64,000 nucleotides of DNA from Nectonema munidae. Its lineage: Eukaryota; Nematomorpha; Nectonematoida; Nectonematidae. Where the stretch lies: contig JAUIRK010000880.1 in assembly GCA_030549495.1 (NCBI GenBank), positions 124,001 to 188,000 on the forward strand, read 5' to 3'. This document shows, piece by piece, positions 22,925-33,411 of this stretch (position 1 is its first letter; each line of letters begins with the position of its first letter). The position numbers and the translations under genes are program-made. Under the pieces are notes generated by a model that was not told where the DNA came from, searched no databases, and was given only the letters and a program-made list of their open reading frames with translations.

Positions 22925-24718
22925 ATGAATGAGCCAGGATCATCTTTTAAAAAAAGAAAAACTTACCATTATCATAATGAATGGGAAGAGAACTACTTTT
23001 TTTGTAATGAACATTAACAAGTGTTTATGTTTAATTTGTAAGGGAATAGTTGCATTGCCTAAAAAAGCGAACGTGGAGAGACATTTTTTAAAGTTCACAA
23101 AAATTATTCTATTGATTTTCCACAAAATACAGCCTTAAGAAGATCAAAAGTTAAACAACTCAAAGCAGAATTGCTTGAACAACAACATCTTTTAGCGATG
23201 GAGAAATAGTAAAAGAAGCTTTCATCAAAGCGGGAGATGTTTTATTTGAAAACTTCAAAAATAAGTCCGAAATTATGACATGTATAAATAACTTGTCATT
23301 GTCACGAAATACTATTATGCTAAGAAAAGAGGATATCAGCCAAGATCTTGAGCAAGCTCTACAAATTAATGTTGATAAGTGCGTTGTTCTCTCATTACAG
23401 TTTGACGAGTCGACTGACTATATTGGCACTGCTCATTTCATCAGAATGGTTTTTGTTGACATGTCAGCCGTAGAAGAGTTGTTAACAATAATTCCGATGA
23501 ATGTTAAAATATATTTAAAGATATTGATTGCACTAGAGGTGATGATATTTTCAACTCATTCAAAGAATTTATATCACTTACAAATTTTCCAATTTCCAAA
23601 CTGGTTTCAATTACAACAGATGGTGCCCCTGTAATGACTGGTTGCAATAATGGCTTTATTTCTCGTTGTAAGCGCGATGAAAAGTTTCCCAGATTTATTG
23701 ATATCAATGCATCATACATAATCAAGTCCTATGCTCAAAAGTTTTAAACTTTGATCATGTCATGGACATAGCTTTCAAAACTGTCAACTACATCAGGTCA
23801 AAGAGTTTATCGCGTCGAGAGTTTCGTGCTTTGCTAAAAGAGTGTGGAGAAGAACACAATGAATTGCTTTTACACACAGATGTTAGATAGCTAAGTTTTT
23901 GACTCGTTTCAGAGAACTATTACAAAAAGTTTGCATTTTTCTTGAAACTAAAAAAATCAATATGTTCAATTGAGTGATTCAGAATGGCGCTGCGATCTTG
24001 CTTTTTTTGCGACGTTACTGAGAAGATAAGCCTACTAAATACCCAATTACAAGCCAAAGATAAATCAATAATTGAAATGGTTAGTCATGTAAATTCATTT
24101 AAAGAAAAGTTGAATATACAACTTAAACAAATGGAACGTGGCGACTTAAAACATTTTCCGAATTTAGATGACGAAAGAGGTGCTGAAAAAAGATTAAATG
24201 TGGATAGATATGTAGCTATTCTAAGAACTCTCATGAATGAGTTTGAAAAAAGATTCGAAAGTTTTAATAATATTGAAAGTATCACCACTTTTCTACTAAA
24301 CCCCTTAAAGGACGACGTGAGTATTGAATTTTTAGCTAAAAAAATTAGCGACTTTCTACAAATTGGCAATTTAGCTGAATTAGAAGAAGAACTTATAAAT
24401 ATAAAATGTGACTTAAGTCTTAAATCAATGCATGGGTCGAAAGATTTTATAAAATATATTTTTAAAGATAAATACCCCAACATTTGGAGGGTATTTTCTA
24501 CTTTCCATTCGTTTTTCGGATCCACATATTTGTGTAAATCTGCTTTTTCTTCGATGAAGAGTATAAAAACAAAACATAGATCTCAATTAACTAACGAACA
24601 TTTGCAGGCATGTTTAAGAATCGCCCTGACAAATTTCGATCCAAATTTTGAAAAACTAGCACAAAATATGCAGTGCCAGGTTTCATCTTCAAAAAAAATT
24701 AGTTTTTATAATTTTTAA
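22925..24718 (+). pseudogene. hAT transposase remnants: BED finger, catalytic region, dimerisation domain
   Basis: A BED-type finger appears near 22990-23090 (NKCLCLICKGIVALPKKANV, then ERHF). KQLKAELLEQQ follows, then 23275-23634 with VVLSLQFDESTDYIGTAHF, the hAT catalytic Asp region. A 244-residue open part at 23984-24718 reads CDVTEKISLLNTQLQAKDKS and ends with the hAT dimerisation region (YLCKSAFSSMKSIKTKHRSQ, LQACLRIA). Similar proteins include the domesticated GTF2IRD2 tail and ZBED/FAM200 proteins. Frame breaks separate the parts and a central section around 23634-23980 is scrambled, so it is not functional. The last open segment is unusually well kept. Confidence 0.85.
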
Positions 24719-25050
24719 GTTGTATATTTTGAAGTTAATAAAAAAATTTTTTACTTATATAAAACAACAAAAGTTACATTTGTTTTAAGAATATTAATTA
24801 TTTTTTATACTTTCAAGGTAGACCGCCAAAAATTTCTACAAAAAAAGTAGCCCTTATATAAAAAAAAGTTTGGCCACCCCTGCAATAGATTATTATTATT
24901 ATATAGCTCTAACACATCGTCTGTAAAATATGTTCGATATGAAAAATGCGATCATCATAAATGTTTTATAAACAAGCAGCAACTCTTACTTATAGAAAAT
25001 TATGGGGGGGGGGGGCGGTCGCCCACCGGATGTGCGCCCCTGTGGTACTA

Positions 25051-26805
25051 TACTTACTGATCGCTGCTGCTGTGAAAGTGAGACGAAATGACAAGCATGG
25101 CACTTCCAAAGTTGAATCCGACTCTATCAGCTTTAAAAATTCGTATGAAAGTCTTCCCAAACAAGAACCAACATTTCACCAAACTGAACAAGATATCAGT
25201 TTGGTGAAATAGAGGATCATGCTATGAATTTTGTTGATCGTATCTACAGTTTCTACACTAAAAATAAATTTAAAAACTAAAAAGCTACTACTGTGCTCGC
25301 AATATTCATTATATTTTTTAGATGCATTTGTTTTGTTATTTGATTGTTATACAGTGCTTTTCGATCCATTAAGTAGTTGTTTCAAATTAATTACGTCTTT
25401 TTGCATTGAATTAGAAGACTACTGCATGTCCAATGGTTAATTTACAAATAATAGTTTCGTCATAAACATATTTTCAATATTTAATATAGTAAAATAGCTT
25501 TAAAAATTATTAAAAAAAATTTTTGATTGGAATCCACATTCAATATTCTCTCAATTATATTTTTTAGATGAGGTTAGTTTTAAAATTTGTACAAGATCAA
25601 GAAAGCGAAGATCTAAAGTTTGTGTAACAACATCTGTCCCACAAGCATAATTTGCATACATTGATATTATCAGAATATGTGATCTGTTAGAATTAAATGT
25701 TGATAAAAATCAAAAAATATTTTTTATATTTTGGATTCAATTTTTTGAATGTTTACAACAAATATCGTTTGTAAACTACTGGCTAAATGTTTTATAAAAT
25801 TATTACAATGTTGCTATTTTTGATATGTATAGGCAAGTAATAATGTTTGCCAAAAAGTAGTTAAATTCGAGCCTTCTTAGGAGTCGTAAGAGTTTTCATC
25901 CCTCCGCGTGCCTACTAAGGTTTATATCCATTTACTCTGTATCACCAAATTTACTTTGATGAATGCAAAAATAGCACAACTATATCAAAAGATTCCCAAA
26001 ATTTTAATCGATTAAAAGATTCATTACATAGGCTCTCACATAGCGGGCATATGCCCTGGGTAGAGGAAATTTTAAAGAAAACTTTTAAAAATTGTTATCA
26101 ATTCTGATGGAAATGAATTTTGACTGTGCCATTAATAAACGCTGTCATAGAAAAATACAAAAATGTGGATCTGGGTATTATATTTGTTACCCTGAACATT
26201 TTGATCCCAAAACCTCATTTGATAACATATCTTGTAAGTCGAAATTTTGACAAGAGTTTTTAATATGATTCAATTAGTAATTGGAACTTTTTTTTGTAGT
26301 TTTATTTTTGGGAAACAGATTAAACTTAGCCTACCATCATTTTTGAATCTTTGAAACTACTAACAAAAGCTTTCTAATCTAGTTTTTTTTGAAAAAAAAT
26401 CTAAAAGCGAAGATACAGTGTTTTACTTTTTTCAGTATGGAAGATAATTTTTAGAATTAACTAGTAAACACTGTAGAGTATTTTAATTTCTCGAAATATG
26501 ATTCAAAACCAAATTTTTTGAAAATTCAATTTCGTGATATTTCTTAAATTTTACATATTTTGCGTAAAAATTTAGTTTGTTTACTTGTTAAGAACTTGAT
26601 ATCGAAATTACAATGATTTTTCATTTAATGTAAAGGTATTTTGGTGTGTTTTCACCCAGAAGGCACACTTTTGCGCCATTTTTGTAGTACTACTGTGAGC
26701 AAGGAAGGTTTGCTGCTAGAACCAAGTCAAGTATCTAACCAACCGAAGGCATGCCTCCTATTTCAATTGAAAGGAGTTATTCTAATTGCCTTTTTTTTAT
26801 TTTAG
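25051..26805. other. Intergenic spacer upstream of SLC25A20
   Basis: AT-rich, with no supported gene. An 83-residue open frame runs from 24961 across the hAT end to 25212 with the sequence FHQTEQDISLVK, but it has no recognised homology. The promoter of SLC25A20 presumably lies in the right part; no clear core motif can be called. Confidence 0.5.
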
Positions 26806-26860
26806 TTAAATGTGTGAGTAAAATTTTTTCTAGCCATTTCATTTCTTTATTTGGGGAAGT
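26806..26860 (+). promoter_or_regulatory. SLC25A20: Probable spliced 5' UTR exon start of SLC25A20
   Basis: A strong acceptor (TTTTTTTTATTTTAG, ending 26805) stands 55 bp before the start codon, suggesting that the coding exon begins here and that at least one 5' UTR exon lies upstream. Inferred from the splice signal only. Confidence 0.45.
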
Positions 26861-27781
26861 ATGGAATCGGAATGTTTGGAAGTTAAAGAAGTCTCTCAAA
26901 GAGGAGTGAGTGCATTGAAGAATTTTGTTGCGGGAGGCTTTGGCGGAATTTGTCTTGTGTTCGTAGGACATCCCTTAGACACCATCAAAGTGCGAATGCA
27001 AACATCCTCTCAGAACATACGTGATAATCAGCGGGCCTACACAAACTCCCTTGATTGCGCTAAACGTCTTGTGATCAATGAAGGCTTTCGTGGCTTCTAC
27101 AAAGGAATGTTTGCACCGATTGTGGGCGTAGCTCCCATATTTGCTCTCAGCTTTTGGGGCTTCGCCATTGGCAAGAAGTTACAAGCGACTGTTCCTTCGC
27201 AAACCAACTTTTCTCTTTCACAACTTTGCTTGGCTGGAATGCTTTCAGGAGTTTTTTCAACGATTCTTGCTGCCCCTGGTGAGCGAATCAAATGCCTTTT
27301 GCAGATTCAGCAGAGCCAAACACATAAAGTGTATTTCGGACCAATTGACTGCGCCTACAAGTTGTACAAAAGTGGTGGCTTCAAAAGTTTGTATCGAGGA
27401 ACTTCTGCCACCCTGATACGAGATATTCCTGGTTCTGGTGCTTATTTCATGTTTTATGAAGGAGTTAAGAGTTATTTGCTGCTTCACCGAGAAAAGAAGG
27501 ACTTGTCCAATTTGGAAACTATTTTGGCGGGTGGATTGGCTGGAATTGGAAATTGGATTGTGGCGATGCCTGCCGATGTCATAAAGTCTCGCTACCAAAC
27601 GAACACCTCCCATGAGAGTAAGAAATTTCATGAATTATTCACAAGTTTGGTGAAAAGCGAAGGCATTTCTGCATTGTATAAAGGCATTGGGCCTGTGATT
27701 CTCAGAGCGATTCCAGCAAATGCTGCTTGTTTTCTAGGCTATGAATACGCTATCAAATATCTCAATTATGCCTTTCCATGA
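26861..27781 (+). CDS. SLC25A20: Mitochondrial carnitine/acylcarnitine carrier (single coding exon)
   Basis: A 306-residue SLC25 carrier that exchanges acylcarnitines for free carnitine across the inner mitochondrial membrane, feeding fatty-acid oxidation. Three tandem repeats of about 100 residues are visible, each with a PX(D/E)XX(K/R) signature: HPLDTIKVRMQ, APGERIKCLLQ and MPADVIKSRYQ. The length and the strings KNFVAGGFGGICLVFVGHPL and GMLSGVF with PGERIKCLLQIQ are nearly those of human SLC25A20. The motifs GERIKCLLQIQ and PANAACFLGYE are diagnostic of this subfamily rather than ornithine carriers. The coding region is uninterrupted, whereas the vertebrate gene has several introns. An upstream splice acceptor argues against a simple retrocopy but does not exclude one. 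Confidence 0.95.
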   Translation: MESECLEVKEVSQRGVSALKNFVAGGFGGICLVFVGHPLDTIKVRMQTSSQNIRDNQRAYTNSLDCAKRLVINEGFRGFYKGMFAPIVGVAPIFALSFWGFAIGKKLQATVPSQTNFSLSQLCLAGMLSGVFSTILAAPGERIKCLLQIQQSQTHKVYFGPIDCAYKLYKSGGFKSLYRGTSATLIRDIPGSGAYFMFYEGVKSYLLLHREKKDLSNLETILAGGLAGIGNWIVAMPADVIKSRYQTNTSHESKKFHELFTSLVKSEGISALYKGIGPVILRAIPANAACFLGYEYAIKYLNYAFP

Positions 27782-27911
27782 ACATTCTCTCAATTTTGCA
27801 TCTTTTTTGATGTGCATGATTGTTCCATAAACGCGAACTAATCATGTATTTCTAGAAATATTCCTTCCAACCGTTAAAAACCTATTTTTTGTTGATAACA
27901 TTTTTACATAG

Positions 27912-27917
27912 AATAAA
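27912..27917 (+). terminator. SLC25A20: SLC25A20 polyadenylation signal AATAAA
   Basis: An AATAAA hexamer about 130 bp past the SLC25A20 stop, followed by T-rich sequence. It is the first canonical signal downstream. Confidence 0.55.
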
Positions 27918-28695
27918 TAGAATTTATTTTTACTTTTTCATTTACCCCATATATTGATGCTTTATTTGTTGACTTATAAGAATAATTTCGCATTTTTACA
28001 AAAAGAAACTTTTATGCCCTTATTGCAACCTTTGTATTACACCCTCCTTTAAATAGTGAGTATTCTTTCTATTGGATTTCAATTTCACTCTAAATCAGAA
28101 AATATCAGCAACATGCACTGTCATTTATTTTTTAATTCAATATAGAAATTTTTAATAACTAAATATTCAAAATACACAGACATTTTACTCCAAATACAAC
28201 AACTCGCCACTCTTCTCCTCCAGTTGATAGTTTAAGATCAGTTGATGACCATAGTGGTCGAAAATTTAACGGCCAAAAATTTTATTTAAATAAAGACATT
28301 TTACTTCTAAATTTACTTTTCATAATTTCAACGTCTTTTTCAATGACGCTTTGCCACTTCGAAATACAATTTATAAAAGATATGCTACTCTTTTAATGTG
28401 TGATCTATCGCGTCATTATTTTATTAGTTGTGGAATTTGCTTCCAAGGGAAGGGGAATACTCTTCCAAACATCGACAGAAATGATAAAGAATCGAACGCA
28501 GAATGACTGGATCAAGACGGGATTGGCTACCATCACTAAACCATCGAATCACAATGTTACAAAAATTCAAAAAAAAATTGTTTCTTTTTTATAAACTAAT
28601 ATATGCTGATTTCAGAAATAACACGTTCTTTTGCATTGTTATAACTTTTTGGGAAATTTTACCATATTTGTGTTGCTATATGTTAATTTATATTT
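27918..28695. other. Intergenic AT-rich DNA, nothing identified
   Basis: No gene, RNA gene or element terminus seen. Short open frames at 28400-28748 have no recognised relatives. Confidence 0.6.
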
Positions 28696-28703
28696 ATATA
28701 TAT

Positions 28704-29173
28704 CAGGGATGGATTTACCTAAAGGGGGGGGGGGGGGGCTTAAAGTGAATTTGATGGAATGATATAGTGTAACAGCGAGGTTAAATCTATTTTAAACATG
28801 ACAGTTTGTTGTAACACCTTCACAAAATTAATGTTAGGTTTTTATGTATTGTATGTAATCATAATCTTTATGATAAAGGTTAAAGGTGGCGTGGTATTTT
28901 CATCGAAAAAAGTACTAATTTACAGCTAATATCGAGCTATGGATAATCTAGCAGAAGCGAGGCTTAAACCCGTAACTTCAGATCGATAGCAGCTCGTTTA
29001 ACAGTTTAACTTCGCAGCCACTAAACCACTTACGTTTTGATAAAAACGGAAAAGTCAGTTTAAACTTTTAAATAACAACTTTTCACGATAGAAAATATTA
29101 GAAAAAAATTCGAAAAAGTGGCACAGCCCCCCCTCCCCCTACGCCCTAAATTTTTGACCAAGATCCATCCCTG
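28704..29173. mobile_element. hAT MITE, 470 bp, with ATATATAT duplication and G-tract ends
   Basis: Left end CAGGGATGGATTTACC and right end inverse (AAGATCCATCCCTG) are flanked by ATATATAT at 28696-28703 and 29174-29181. A G run of about 15 follows the left end, and a facing C-rich tract (29127-29142) precedes the right end. No transposase is present. It contains the tRNA-like segment at 28940-29035. The duplication is low complexity, so the ends rest mainly on the inverted repeats. Confidence 0.8.
28940..29035 (-). repeat. tRNA-like head (SINE relic) inside the hAT MITE
   Basis: On the minus strand, AAGTGGTTTAGTGGCTGCGA fits an A box and ACGGGTTTAAGCCTC a slightly degenerate B box, at tRNA-like spacing. 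No tail or duplication was recognised. It probably derives from a tRNA-derived SINE captured by the MITE. Confidence 0.45.
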
Positions 29174-29329
29174 ATATATATGTATGTGATATAAGTTTCC
29201 ATTTTTATATCTTAACAGCTATGTAAAGTTTGGTCAGTTTCCATTTTGTTGAAAAAGTTATACGCTCTCAAAGTTTTTTACAAAAAGATATATCTCATAC
29301 CATGTATGGTTGAACGCGGGTAGACAACT

Positions 29330-29880
29330 TGAGTGTCATCTCCAACCTGTATACTACGATGGTTTCTATTACATGTACAAATGACTAGGGAGACAATGTT
29401 CAACTTTCTGTTCATATTTTGCTAGATGTAAGATTTGATAACATCATTCAGGGAGCCGATGCTACGTAAGTTACTACCTGTATACTACGATGGTTAATCT
29501 CCAACCTGTCATTTAATATTTTGCTAGATTTAAGATTTGATATACCTCATTCGGGGAGACGATGTTATATAAGTTATTACCTATATTTTTGCAATTTTTT
29601 CACTATATTAAATAATATATCTATCAAATAATCAAAATAAAATTCTGTAATCAAAGAATCGAAAAATATTCTATAAAAAATCAAAAAATATGAAACTTTC
29701 TATCCATATTTTGCTAGATGTAAGATTTTATATACCTCATACGATGTCACAAAAGTTATTACCTATATTTTTGCAATTTGCACGATATTAAATAATATAT
29801 TTGTCAAATAATAATAATCAATATAAAATCCTGTAATTAAAGAATCGAAAAATATTCTTTAAAAAATCTAAAAATATTTA
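29330..29880 (+). repeat. Tandem/duplicated repeat with TATTTTGCTAGATGTAAGATT unit
   Basis: Three related blocks share CATATTTTGCTAGAT, TAAGATTTGATATACCTCAT and a GTTATTACCTATATTTTTGC stretch followed by ATTAAATAATATAT. TATACTACGATGG also recurs at 29350 and 29483. A related fragment occurs at about 61838-61885 with the same words, so this is a dispersed family. Confidence 0.55.
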
Positions 29881-30243
29881 TTCTTTTCAAATATATCGTT
29901 GGCTCCCGTTATTTTGTTATGCTATATTTTCAAATATATCGTTGGCTCCGTACGTCTTTATGATAGATAACACATATACATTGACATCTCTCTAAAAGTA
30001 TAAAATTTACCTGCGCAAAAATTAATTCTCACATCCGCATCCTCTAGAATGTCAAATTTGATATTCGATACATCACTAATACCATATATTAGACTTTTTT
30101 TATGAATATTATAACTTTTAGTTTCGTATATGCATGATTTGATAAAAATGATTAGAGAAACTAAGTTTATCTTTCTATTCTAAAAGTAATGGGAGCCAAC
30201 GATATATTTGAAAAGAATAAATATTTTTTAAAGAATATTTTTT
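29849..30243. repeat. Inverted repeat with about 55-bp arms
   Basis: The arms at 29849-29907 and 30191-30243 are inverse copies sharing ATTTATTCTTTTCAAATATA and TCGTTGGCTCCC. A third copy of the inner part (TTTCAAATATATCGTTGGCT) stands alone at 29928-29947. It looks like a MITE or the ends of a small palindromic element; the duplication was not determined. Confidence 0.6.
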
Positions 30244-30319
30244 GAAAATGGATTCGATTCCTGATGGTTATCAATTTGTTCATAGTTTGACATAAGCGGT
30301 GCCTTGTAAATGAAAACAC

Positions 30320-31500
30320 ACCCACGGTACCTTTACCTTAGAGATTTTAAAGCACAGCCGATGCTATGTTTGATGCTGCTTAGATGAGCGGACGAAAAGT
30401 GGGCGTGTTTTCTTTGTGGGAAAAGATTAGATGGAGTGGAATGTTTGATGGAATATGAAATTGATTTATGTGATAGTGCAGCGGATTTAATGTCTATTGT
30501 TTGAGTTCAAGAAGAAGAATTTATTGAAAAAAAAAGTACAATTTAGTCAATATAAAATCCTTTTTATTGAATTTAATAAATTTAAAAACATTAGTTATAT
30601 AAAATATACTATTATAAAAAACATTAGTTCAAAGTTGGTATAAATGTCAAGAGGCGTACGGATATTCTTTGAAGATATCTGAACTAGAGGGCGTGTGTGG
30701 GAGAAAATTTGGAGAGGATTTTGTGAGATAAAGGAATGAAATCTAGTTCAAATGCAATGTAGTGATGGTCAGTGGCTGATGGTGTGCCTGAAATACCCCA
30801 GTTGCGAATGAGTGTTTGTTTGAGTTTTTATGTTATGATGAGATCAATGTGTGATGAGAATATTTTATTGTTTATAATTTTGAGAATGGTAGGGTATTTT
30901 GAGGTGTCACAAATGTATAGATTTTGTGAGAATAATTATATTTTGAGGTGAGTATAATTAGATGATGTGATTTGGAAATGGTTGTTATGAAAGCGATCGC
31001 GTAATTTAGGGAGTGGATAAATTCATTAGAGCTTTCGGGTTTGAGGGAGGGGAGTAAAATGAACAAATAAGAAGAGGAAGAATTTGGAATTAAAAATTAT
31101 AAAAACAAAGTGTGGAATAGAAAATTGGGTGAGGTTTGAGAATCTAGGAAAGAATTTTATGAGAATACATGCTGAGTACTAAGATAGAGTGTCAAGGCTT
31201 GAATAATGAGCTGGGAATGAAGCCAGTGTAGAATTTATTTGTGTTAGTTTCGGTAAGGGATAATACATTTGTCAATTAGCGCATGAAAGTAAGCTTTGCA
31301 CTTAGCAGCAGAATGATTAAATTTTAGATAATTGTGAAAGAATAAAATTGTTTAATAATTTTAGTAGTGAGTATAGTGTGTTCTAAGATTATTTTTGGAT
31401 TGCTAGATAGGTGTCTAAAAAGTGAGATAGTCGTAGTTTGAAAGGTAACGGCGTAGGAGTAAAGGCCATGCTTATCTAGTTGTATGACAGAGGTTATGGA
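30320..31500 (-). mobile_element. LINE endonuclease-domain remnant
   Basis: Minus-strand frames around 31066-30640 read PSLKPESSNEFIHSLNYAIA, SKSHHLIILTSKYN, FVTPQNTL, SSHIDLIIT and then NWGISGTPSATDHHYIAFEL. These correspond in order to the apurinic-like endonuclease of non-LTR retrotransposons (GDFNAH-like block, SxIDLTL and the SDHxxI motif). The borders are approximate. The sense strand is poor in G, like the LINE at 17330-18780, so the two may be parts of one family. Broken by stops. Confidence 0.65.
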
Positions 31501-32160
31501 ACGATATCATCGTATCCTGATATTTGTGCTTTTGACCCTGTCTCTAAACTAAATCATAATACTTTATCAAAATTTGATATATTGAAAGAAAATTTGAGCT
31601 TATTGGAAAAATGGTGCCTATCAACAAATTATCGATCAATATGAGTAGATCTAAAGCAATGATTGTTTCTTTTAAGCCTTATGTCGATAATTAATTTTTA
31701 TCAAAAGTTGGTTTCGAAATTGTAAATTCTCATAATTTTCTTGGATTGAGTATAGTTGATAAACTCATATTCTCATCACATACAAATTAGTTAGCATTTA
31801 AGTTGAATCTAAGCTAAGCATATAATTCCTACCAAAATAAAGTTACTTCTGTATACATTTTTCTTCGTTCAGTATAGTAAATTGGTAAGTAAATCACTAT
31901 TTTATAGAAGAAAGCCTTAAGGATTGTTGTTAATTTAAAGTTTTCTGCTCATACTTCTCATTTGTTTAAAAGTAATGACTTACTTAATGTTGATAATATT
32001 TATAATTGTAAAATAGCAATTTTTATAAATTATTTTTATAATTTTAACTATTTACATGGAAACTATAATATTCTATACGAAAACCTTATAAACTATAAAT
32101 CAATTTTATCGTCGATTTCATACAAAATTCCCAATTTATTTTAAAACTTCAAAAAATTGA
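31500..32160 (+). mobile_element. LINE reverse-transcriptase 3' fragment (CR1/jockey-like)
   Basis: The frames give LLEKWCLSTN, then NMSRSKAMIVSFKPYVD and HNFLGLSIVD (RT palm and the FLG turn). Next is RRKALRIVVNLKFSAHTSHL with LFKSNDLLNVDNIYNCKIAI, the typical C-terminal region after the RT thumb. The frame is broken at several places. It ends near 32160 in A-rich sequence. Composition differs from the G-poor LINE, so it is a separate family. Confidence 0.65.
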
Positions 32161-33113
32161 AAAAAAATTTTCAAAAATTGAACAAAAATTAAATTATTAA
32201 TAATGTTTCTTTGTTATCATTTATAAAATTAAAAAAATATTTATTCTCACACCAGATTATTTCAATTTTTTGTTGTGACACAATTAGTTTTTCTTGTAAA
32301 TATATTTCCAATATTTCTTCCTAATTTATATGTGTATTTATAATATATGTTATGTTTTTTCAGCATAAAGTATCCTTCTTGCGGTCTTCTAGCCTTTGGA
32401 TATTTATAATTTTTTAATAGTTTATACTTTTCTTATTTTTTTGCGAACTCAATTTGAAAAAATATTCGTTTATACAATGGGAAATTATTTTGCAAAAAAA
32501 TTATCACTTGAATTTTATTTTCACACACTATTCGCTAATTCGGGATGTGCCTAAAGTATGCCCAGCTCAAAAAAGTTGTGCCCAGCTCGGGAATTTTACT
32601 TTATACATTACCATTCAATGAATATATTAAGTTTATTTTCGTTAAATTGTTAATTAAAAACTTTTTTCTGTTTTTTTTAATACTTTTTTGATAAAACACA
32701 TATAACTGTTTTTTTAATTATTATTATTTTTTTAAATTAAGAACAATCAATTCTATATATTTTTGAAAATATTTCGCTAAATTTCGTTAGTTTAAAATTT
32801 AAATCTGAACCCTTTAATCTTACAAAAAGAATAAATTAATAAGGTAACATTATAAATTGCAATTTAAATTTTGAAAAAACGTCATTATATTATAATTATA
32901 TATTTGCTATAGATTTATTATTTTGAATACCCAGGATCGGAAAGGGTTTAGATATTCTCTCCTTCCTAATCAATGGCCGTGCTAAATGAGTTATTAATCA
33001 TTTTGTCGTCAAAATTCATTGATTAAGAATTGTTCTTGTATAACTTTTGTGTTTTGAGACGTATTTTTATGGTTTTTTAGATACTTATTTTATTATTCTT
33101 TTAAAAGAATTTG

Positions 33114-33353
33114 TGGTTTATTATGAACTCGCTTTGTCAAACTTGTTTTAAAAGAAAGGATGAAAAAATAATATACTGTTGTGAGTGCAATAGAATTTAT
33201 CACATTTCATGTCAGAAATTAGAATTTTCTCATTTATCAAGTTTCACCTCCTTTTTACCTTTTGTATGTTTAGTTTGCAATTTATTGGAAAATAAATATG
33301 ACTACAAAAAAGCATTATTAAGACATCACAACTTGTCTATTTTGGGCTCATAA
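33114..33353 (+). CDS. PHD-like zinc finger protein of the MULE
   Basis: Open frame of about 80 residues: MNSLCQTCFKRKDEKIIYCC, then ECNRIYHISCQKLEF and FLPFVCLVCNLLENK. The Cys/His spacing (C-x2-C, C-x2-C, H-x4-C, C-x2-C) fits a PHD-type cross-brace finger, with the IYHISC block as the central His-x-x-x-x-Cys. It is the first frame inside the left arm and is separated from the OTU frame by one stop and a short gap. It may be the N-terminal part of one longer original protein. Binding to chromatin or to the element's own DNA is only inference. Confidence 0.6.
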   Translation, partial: WFIMNSLCQTCFKRKDEKIIYCCECNRIYHISCQKLEFSHLSSFTSFLPFVCLVCNLLENKYDYKKALLRHHNLSILGS

Positions 33354-33411
33354 TACTCTTCGGCTGTGAGAGAAAGTTTTTTTAAGAGAAGTTGAACTCA
33401 AATTTTGTCCT

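Larger units (their letters stand above)
21176..24882 (+). mobile_element. Nested hAT element (GTF2IRD2/ZBED-like transposase)
   Basis: Ends CAGAGGTGTCCAA (21176) and TTGGCCACCCCTG (to 24882) are imperfect inverted copies of a classic hAT end. The flanking 8 bp (CCCTACAG and CAATAGAT) match at only four positions, so the duplication has decayed or the ends are slightly off. Between them lie transposase remnants at 22925-24718 and a foldback block at 21795-22085. Confidence 0.8.
19981..25042. mobile_element. hAT element with perfect 8-bp duplication, carrying two nested insertions
   Basis: The left end CAGGGGCGCACATCC (19981) is matched by the inverted right end GGATGTGCGCCCCTG (ending 25042). 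Both are flanked by the identical 8 bp TGGTACTA (19973-19980 and 25043-25050), the hAT hallmark. Removing the nested MITE (20194-20693) and the nested hAT (21176-24882) leaves only about 0.85 kb without recognisable transposase. The outer element is therefore a non-autonomous hAT. A G run of about 13 lies just inside the right end. Confidence 0.9.
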
